NCBI RefSeq assembly: GCF_012843435.1
Contig: NZ_JABAFC010000030.1
Coordinates: 1 to 43,844, forward strand
Length of the DNA stretch: 43,844 nucleotides
DNA from: Psychrobacillus sp. BL-248-WT-3
GTDB lineage: Bacteria; Bacillota; Bacilli; Bacillales_A; Planococcaceae
Direction: 5' to 3'
Part shown: in pieces, positions 39,884 through 43,844 of the stretch
How the letters are laid out: each line of letters begins with the position of its first letter
Position numbering within the stretch: position 1 is the first letter of the stretch
The notes under the pieces: model-generated
Told to the model about the DNA's origin: nothing
Databases searched by the model: none
What the model saw: only the letters and a program-made list of their open reading frames with translations
Position numbers and translations under genes: made by a program

Positions 39884-41136
39884 TCGTCATTGGATTATTA
39901 TTTGTTTTAGCCTTCTTGAGAGTCCCTATTGCTATAAGCTTAGTAGTCTCCAGTATTTTTGGACTCTATTTAGTAGACTTCTCGCTGGATACGGTCATTC
40001 AAAAAATGTTTACAGGGGTAAATAGTACAACGCTGATGGCTATACCAGGTTTCGTTTTTGCTGGATTGGTCATGGCAAAGGGGGGTATCTCCAAATATTT
40101 AATAGAATGTATCAAATCCTGGGTTGGACATACAAAAGGCGGGTTATCTGTTGTAACGGTGCTAACTTGTATGATTTTTGCAGCTATTTCTGGATCAAGC
40201 CCGGCTACTGCTGCGGCAATCGGAGCAATAATGATTCCTATGATGGTGAAAGCAGGATACGATAAAACATATTCCATGGGATTAGTAGCTGCTGCGGGTA
40301 CATTAGGAATCTTAATCCCTCCTTCCATCCCACTTATTCTATATGGTTCCGTATCTGAACAATCCACTGGAAAGCTATTCTCTGCAGGGATCTTACCCGG
40401 TATATTACTTGGGCTATCCTTAATGGTTTATGCGGTAATTGTTGCACATCGCAAGGGCTATGGTGGGTTAGAGAAAGTCCCTCTTAAAGATAGATGGAGA
40501 CCAACGTTAAAAGCAGTATGGGGTCTAATAATGCCTGTTGTTATATTAGGCGGAATCTATAGCGGGGTCGTTACACCAACAGAAGCATCCTTCCTAGCAT
40601 CCCTATACGCGATTATCATCTCTATTTTCGTATACAGGGAATTGAACTGGGCTAAATTTAAACACATATTAAATGAGTCCATTACCACTACCTCCATGAT
40701 ATTTTTAATCATCGCTGCAGCACTCATACTAGGAATGTTCTTAACAACTGAACAAATTCCTCAAGGGTTCGCATCATGGGTAAGCGAAAGCGGCTTTAAT
40801 AAATGGACATTCTTAATAATTGTAAGCGTTTTATTCTTCATCCTAGGGATGTTCTTAGAACCAACTGCGATTATTTTAATCACTCTGCCTATCCTTCTAC
40901 CAATCATCACAACGCTGGATATCAACGTTATCCACTTTGCAATAATCATGGTAGTGAACATGGAACTCGGTATGATCACACCACCTGTAGGACTAAATCT
41001 CTTTGTCGTCAGTGCAATATCCAAGGAAAAAGTCGACAGGGTAATAAAAGGAGTCATCCCGTTCTTTGCCATCTTTGCGATAGTACTCGTGTTGATTATT
41101 ATTTTCCCAGAAATTTCATTGTTTCTTACAAGGTGA
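39871..41136 (+). CDS. dctM: TRAP transporter large membrane subunit (DctM)
   Basis: 421 residues, about 12 membrane segments. Family motifs: ISGSSPATAAAIGAIMIPMM, the signature GTLGILIPPSIPLILYG with the following SVSEQSTGKLFSAGILPG, and VNMELGMITPPVGLNLFVVS. Forms the sodium-driven channel part of the TRAP system. Translationally coupled to dctQ, with GGAGGTGAT as ribosome site inside the dctQ end. A strong terminator follows. Confidence 0.95.
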   Translation: MEAIIVIGLLFVLAFLRVPIAISLVVSSIFGLYLVDFSLDTVIQKMFTGVNSTTLMAIPGFVFAGLVMAKGGISKYLIECIKSWVGHTKGGLSVVTVLTCMIFAAISGSSPATAAAIGAIMIPMMVKAGYDKTYSMGLVAAAGTLGILIPPSIPLILYGSVSEQSTGKLFSAGILPGILLGLSLMVYAVIVAHRKGYGGLEKVPLKDRWRPTLKAVWGLIMPVVILGGIYSGVVTPTEASFLASLYAIIISIFVYRELNWAKFKHILNESITTTSMIFLIIAAALILGMFLTTEQIPQGFASWVSESGFNKWTFLIIVSVLFFILGMFLEPTAIILITLPILLPIITTLDINVIHFAIIMVVNMELGMITPPVGLNLFVVSAISKEKVDRVIKGVIPFFAIFAIVLVLIIIFPEISLFLTR

Positions 41137-41143
41137 TTTATGG

Positions 41144-41183
41144 AAAGAGACCAAGAGCGATATGTTCTTGGTCTCTTTTTTCT
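41144..41183 (+). terminator. Intrinsic terminator of dctQM
   Basis: A 13-bp perfect stem AAAGAGACCAAGA (41144-41156) and TCTTGGTCTCTTT (41166-41178), then further T residues. Confidence 0.95.
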
Positions 41184-41215
41184 GTTGAGAGCTTAGTGAG
41201 TAGTGTGGGAAATGC

Positions 41216-41252
41216 AAAAAGGAAGCAGACAGTTTTCTCTTCTGGCTGCTTC
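41216..41252 (-). terminator. GAAGCAG-type terminator, distal end of cassette D
   Basis: The minus strand reads GAAGCAGCCAG, a short loop, then CTGTCTGCTTC followed by CTTTTTG. It faces the dctM terminator and should end transcripts of the SEC-C gene after array D. Related to the hairpins at 20787 and 43516. Confidence 0.65.
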
Positions 41253-41258
41253 ACAATG

Positions 41259-41280
41259 TTTGACACCAGGAACAGACAAA
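41259..41280. repeat. Decayed ACACAGGGACA-type palindrome
   Basis: TTTGACACC...ACAGACAAA keeps the layout of the palindromes at 20845 and 41512, with centre CACCAGGAACAG. It lies 6 bp from the GAAGCAG hairpin, the same order as in cassettes C and 43.5 kb. Confidence 0.55.
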
Positions 41281-41287
41281 AGTTCTA

Positions 41288-41451
41288 TACCGGTGATAAA
41301 TCTCGGGTGAACGTTGATAAATTTGCTTGAACTGTTATAAATCTCTTTCGAACGGTCATAAATTTGCTTGAACTGTTATAAATCTCTCTCGAACGGTTAT
41401 AAGTTTTTACGAACGGTCATAAGTCTCTGTCCTACGGTGCTAAACATCTAG
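41288..41451. repeat. 20/21-bp-period repeat array D (8 units)
   Basis: Units like GAACGGTNATAAATCTCTYTC start at 41288, 41309, 41329, 41350, 41370, 41391, 41411 and 41432, so steps alternate 21 and 20 bp. Two kinds of unit alternate (GAACGGTCATAAATTTGCTT and GAACTGTTATAAATCTCTCTC), giving a 41-bp dimer. It lies in the 3' region of the SEC-C gene between two ACACAGGGACA-type palindromes. Together these explain the 41137-41542 gap. Confidence 0.9.
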
Positions 41452-41511
41452 ACATGCGCACAACCTAGCCGAACGCTTCCCACGGTCTCTCCATTCGATG
41501 AATTGTGTGGG

Positions 41512-41542
41512 AATTGTGTGGGACACAGGGACAGACACAATT
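41512..41542. repeat. ACACAGGGACA-centred palindrome, copy 3
   Basis: AATTGTGTG and CAGACACAATT arms around GGACACAGGGA. It touches the stop codon of the SEC-C gene (41543). Confidence 0.8.
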
Positions 41543-43417
41543 TTACTCTCGCATATCAAATCCTTCCATAAGCGTATGAATCAGCTGTGCTTCTTCGTGA
41601 CTTTTTGCTGTTACGACTGCTGATTTAGGATAAGGCTCTGAAGGAATATGGTCCATTGCAAGTAAGTAGAGTGCTAAAGGGTTTAGCTTTGCTAGTTTAT
41701 CCATAATAGGTTCTAATTCCTTTTCCCTTAGTGGCTTACCTTGAGATTTATGCAACATTTTCTTCGTTTGAAAGCTTAAGTATTCGTAGGTTGCATCGTC
41801 TGGATTAGGGTAAAGCGCTAAAACTGCCTCAGCTTCTTCCGGTGATCCGAGGTGTAGCATGGTGCTTACTAACAAGTATCGGGCACCTTGATTATCATTT
41901 GGGTTTAGCTCCATTACTTGTAGGAACTGATCCAGCGCAGCATCGAAATTACCAAGCTCAAATTCCCAAACACCATATGCAAATAGAGCACGCAAATATG
42001 GACGATTAGGTACGTAGCCCCAAGCTACGTCAAATGATGAATCGAACTGTTTGTAAGCTTCTTTAATGGCTTTTTTATAAAATTCTCTTGCTGTCTTTTC
42101 ATTTTTCGCCAATTCTGCGTTGTGTAGCAGGACATCTGGATTGTTCGGGTCTGATAGTTCAGCAATCTTCCAATAATTATTTCGAAGCTGCTCCGTTTCT
42201 GCAAAATAACCTTCATATGCATTTAATTGAGCCTTTTCTGAATTATTCTTAGGCTCATAAGGTTTATTCATAAATTGAGATACTAATCGTTGCATCTCTT
42301 CTTCACTTTCAATTTCAACGCTATCCATGTGCATCAGTAGCTCCCAGTTTCGGTATTCAGAAAGACGAGGATATGTTCCTACCTCAAATCGAAAATTTCC
42401 CATAGGTTGACTGCCATCTAATTCTTCTACAATTTCATTTCCCATATTTAAATAGAATTCCTCTATTTCCTCAAAGTACTTTTTGACAGTAGAAGGTGAT
42501 ACATCAAACGTTTCAGCAATTTCCTTGTTCGTCCAGTCATAAGTATCAAAGCTAAGGTACTCATTAGCGAAACGGACTGCACCAGCAGCAACAGCTTCTT
42601 TTTTCCTTGGATTTGGAGAACAAGCGATTAAATACTCCTGCAACAGTGGCATAAGCATTTCGTCGCTTAAATCGTTTTCATCTAAAAATTCTTCTAAAAT
42701 CTCTAGTATTTCTTGATGTGCAGGCGAAATCTCAGGTACATCCTCTTGCAGAAGCTCAAAGCATTCCAAAAGGTTTTCCTTTAGAAAATCTCGAGAATCT
42801 AACTTACTCTTTTTAGCAAACTCCTTTATTCTTTTCATTTCTCCATCGAGCATTTCAGGCATAATCAGAAAGCCTGTAGCAATACTTATTCCGTTGGAGC
42901 CTTTTCGATGATCCGAAAATACTATCCCTACGATATAAGACATCAAGTTAATATCTAAACTCTGAAACTTTTCCATTTCATGAACAGTTCCACTGACCAT
43001 GTCCTGAACAAGTATTGTTTCCTCTTTAACCTTCGTCACTTTCCCAATAAGAATAATAGGACTTGTCCACTCTTTGAGCACTTCCGTTACAGATGCTCTC
43101 GATGATTTTTTCATTTGTTTCTCTAAATAATTCTTCCATTGTTCTTCTTTCTTTATCAATAAATAATAGTCTAATGCCAGAAGTTCGATTTGGTTTTTCT
43201 CCCAAATCCCTCTTAGTCTGGAGTCCCACGTGTTCATCGTCATATTCAACTCGAACATGTCTTTTTGTTGTGGATACTCCGCATAATAAGATTCTAATAT
43301 TTGTCGTAATTCACCCTCCACCACTTTATCAATCGACACTACATCCTTCGCACCGTGGCATTTCTTATACTTTTTCCCACTCCCACATGGGCAAGGATCA
43401 TTGCGTCCTATTGTCAT
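41543..43417 (-). CDS. SEC-C motif protein with internal helix-turn-helix and C-terminal TPR region
   Basis: 624 residues. The N-terminus is a zinc-binding SEC-C motif: [20 protein letters not shown] (3-22) with C9, C11, C20 and H21. The middle (about 280-310) holds a helix-turn-helix pattern [22 protein letters not shown]. The C-terminal part (about 425-560) has TPR-like helices ([29 protein letters not shown]). SEC-C motifs bind zinc and link proteins to ribosome or SecB-like partners in SecA, but stand-alone proteins are not understood. Function unknown; the HTH may be structural. ATG at 43417 follows AAAGGTGTGA. Single gene with its own promoter. Confidence 0.75.
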   Translation of the reverse strand: MTIGRNDPCPCGSGKKYKKCHGAKDVVSIDKVVEGELRQILESYYAEYPQQKDMFELNMTMNTWDSRLRGIWEKNQIELLALDYYLLIKKEEQWKNYLEKQMKKSSRASVTEVLKEWTSPIILIGKVTKVKEETILVQDMVSGTVHEMEKFQSLDINLMSYIVGIVFSDHRKGSNGISIATGFLIMPEMLDGEMKRIKEFAKKSKLDSRDFLKENLLECFELLQEDVPEISPAHQEILEILEEFLDENDLSDEMLMPLLQEYLIACSPNPRKKEAVAAGAVRFANEYLSFDTYDWTNKEIAETFDVSPSTVKKYFEEIEEFYLNMGNEIVEELDGSQPMGNFRFEVGTYPRLSEYRNWELLMHMDSVEIESEEEMQRLVSQFMNKPYEPKNNSEKAQLNAYEGYFAETEQLRNNYWKIAELSDPNNPDVLLHNAELAKNEKTAREFYKKAIKEAYKQFDSSFDVAWGYVPNRPYLRALFAYGVWEFELGNFDAALDQFLQVMELNPNDNQGARYLLVSTMLHLGSPEEAEAVLALYPNPDDATYEYLSFQTKKMLHKSQGKPLREKELEPIMDKLAKLNPLALYLLAMDHIPSEPYPKSAVVTAKSHEEAQLIHTLMEGFDMRE

Positions 43418-43440
43418 TGAAATCACACCTTTTTCTTTTT

Positions 43441-43470
43441 ATCATAACAAAATTTATAAAATTAGGTCGA
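43441..43470 (-). promoter_or_regulatory. Promoter of the SEC-C gene
   Basis: On the minus strand -35 TCGACC (4 of 6), 18-bp spacer, -10 TATGAT, about 24 bp upstream of the start codon. Confidence 0.4.
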
Positions 43471-43515
43471 TGCCTATCATGAATTAAAGACTAACTTCCT
43501 AGATAGGTTAGAACA

Positions 43516-43552
43516 TAAAAAAGAAGCAGCCGAGTTACTTGATGGCTACTTC
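43516..43552 (-). terminator. GAAGCAG-type terminator after the 52-residue ORF
   Basis: The minus strand reads AGAAGTAGCC, a 12-base loop, then GGCTGCTTCT followed by TTTTATG; one stem mismatch. With the decayed palindrome at 43564 it forms a cassette without an array. Confidence 0.7.
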
Positions 43553-43563
43553 TGATAAATGAT

Positions 43564-43590
43564 CTGATACACAGGGATGTACACAACGCA
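43564..43590. repeat. Decayed ACACAGGGA palindrome, copy 4
   Basis: TGATACACAGGGATGTACACAA keeps the centre and part of the arms of copies 1-3, and lies between a stop codon and a GAAGCAG-type hairpin. Confidence 0.55.
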
Positions 43591-43598
43591 TCACAATG

Positions 43599-43757
43599 TT
43601 ATCCCCTCTTTTCAACAAACAACAAAATTAATGTTGCCAAGGGACCTAATATAAGAGAAAGAAAAAACCAATTTAACCCCGTTCTATTCTTTCCTTGTGC
43701 AAGTCCAGCATTTATCAACGCCAATGTACCCCAGCCTACAAAATATTGGTTGTCCAT
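43599..43757 (-). CDS. Small membrane protein (52 residues)
   Basis: Reads MDNQYFVGWGTLALINAGLA, then QGKNRTGLNWFFLSLILGPL and ATLILLFVEKRG. Two hydrophobic stretches (about 6-19 and 30-48) are separated by a basic turn, with a basic C-terminus. The 'NRT/S..-G.W...L..GP.A..IL' pattern resembles the small phage-superinfection-immunity-like or PLD-nuclease-N-like membrane proteins, but I cannot name it. ATG at 43757 has GAGGGGG about 11 bp upstream. A terminator follows the stop, which supports a real gene. Confidence 0.6.
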   Translation of the reverse strand: MDNQYFVGWGTLALINAGLAQGKNRTGLNWFFLSLILGPLATLILLFVEKRG

Positions 43758-43779
43758 CACTTAAAAACCCCCTCGTATA

Positions 43780-43844
43780 TTAGTAATAAGAGCTCTTTCC
43801 GATAGAATTTCCAGTTGATCCGGACAGCTGGAGGATCTGTTGGA
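43780..43844 (-). CDS. Possible 3' end of a gene cut by the window edge
   Basis: In one minus-strand frame the last residues read QQILQLSGSTGNSIGKSSYY and then TAA. Other frames are also open over this short distance, so coding is uncertain. Too short to name. Confidence 0.3.
   Translation of the reverse strand, partial: QQILQLSGSTGNSIGKSSYY

Noticed and set aside
20794-41252. Promoter-type function for the GAAGCAG hairpins
   Set aside because: On the minus strand each is followed by a T-run and lies downstream of a minus-strand gene, which fits termination better.
1-43844. tRNA, rRNA, riboswitch or integrase/attachment-site signals
   Set aside because: Looked for on both strands by eye; nothing convincing was seen. 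Subtle riboswitches cannot be excluded without a covariance-model search.

Overview
The window looks like a chromosomal piece of a low-GC, Gram-positive member of the Bacillales (Bacillaceae or Planococcaceae). Supporting signs are strong AGGAGG-type ribosome sites, frequent TTG/GTG starts, an SLAP-domain S-layer assembly protein, GntP, TRAP and GntR/LacI systems, and intergenic repeats of a kind seen in bacilli. Genus cannot be fixed from the sequence alone. There are no tRNA, rRNA, CRISPR or transposase genes.

Layout. 1-400: a 21-bp repeat array and the 3' end of an SLAP-domain gene. 1.4-8.1 kb (minus): an eight-gene acyl-CoA operon (enoyl-CoA hydratase, GntP permease, 3-hydroxyacyl-CoA dehydrogenase, three hotdog-fold proteins, a second crotonase, an acyl-CoA ligase). 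8.4-12.2 kb (plus): a LacI-type regulator, an aldehyde dehydrogenase and an iron alcohol dehydrogenase. LacI/CcpA-like operators sit on both flanking promoters, so the two operons probably form one regulon. 12.2-12.7 kb: an 18-unit repeat array between convergent terminators. 12.7-14.9 kb: a secreted nucleotide phosphoesterase. 15.1-20.7 kb (minus): a five-gene cluster (Nramp-like transporter, epimerase-like protein, DapA-like aldolase, a regulator with a GGDEF-like domain, Gfo/Idh oxidoreductase).

20.8-41.1 kb is a large organic-acid island. Its strongest assignments are a D-tartrate dehydratase-like enolase-superfamily enzyme, a tartrate/D-malate dehydrogenase, and a two-subunit class I fumarase/L-tartrate dehydratase. 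Around them are a CitE-like lyase, a class III CoA-transferase, a 3-hydroxyisobutyrate-type dehydrogenase, two MmgE/PrpD proteins, acyl-CoA dehydrogenase, crotonase, HMG-CoA-lyase-like enzyme, a carboxymuconolactone-decarboxylase-like protein, a GntR regulator, an SLC13 permease and a TRAP transporter whose binding protein is divergent from its membrane subunits. I infer uptake and breakdown of hydroxylated or branched C4-C6 dicarboxylates (tartrate, malate, citramalate type), partly through CoA esters that end in a lyase reaction. 41.5-43.8 kb holds a SEC-C/HTH/TPR protein and a 52-residue membrane protein.

The least explained feature is a family of intergenic arrays with 20-21 bp periods (around 82-254, 12273-12640, 20900-21085 and 41288-41451). 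Two of them lie inside the same larger cassette, in the 3' untranslated region of a minus-strand gene: stop codon, ACACAGGGACA-centred palindrome, array, second palindrome, GAAGCAG/CTGCTTC terminator. A third cassette copy at 43.5 kb has no array.
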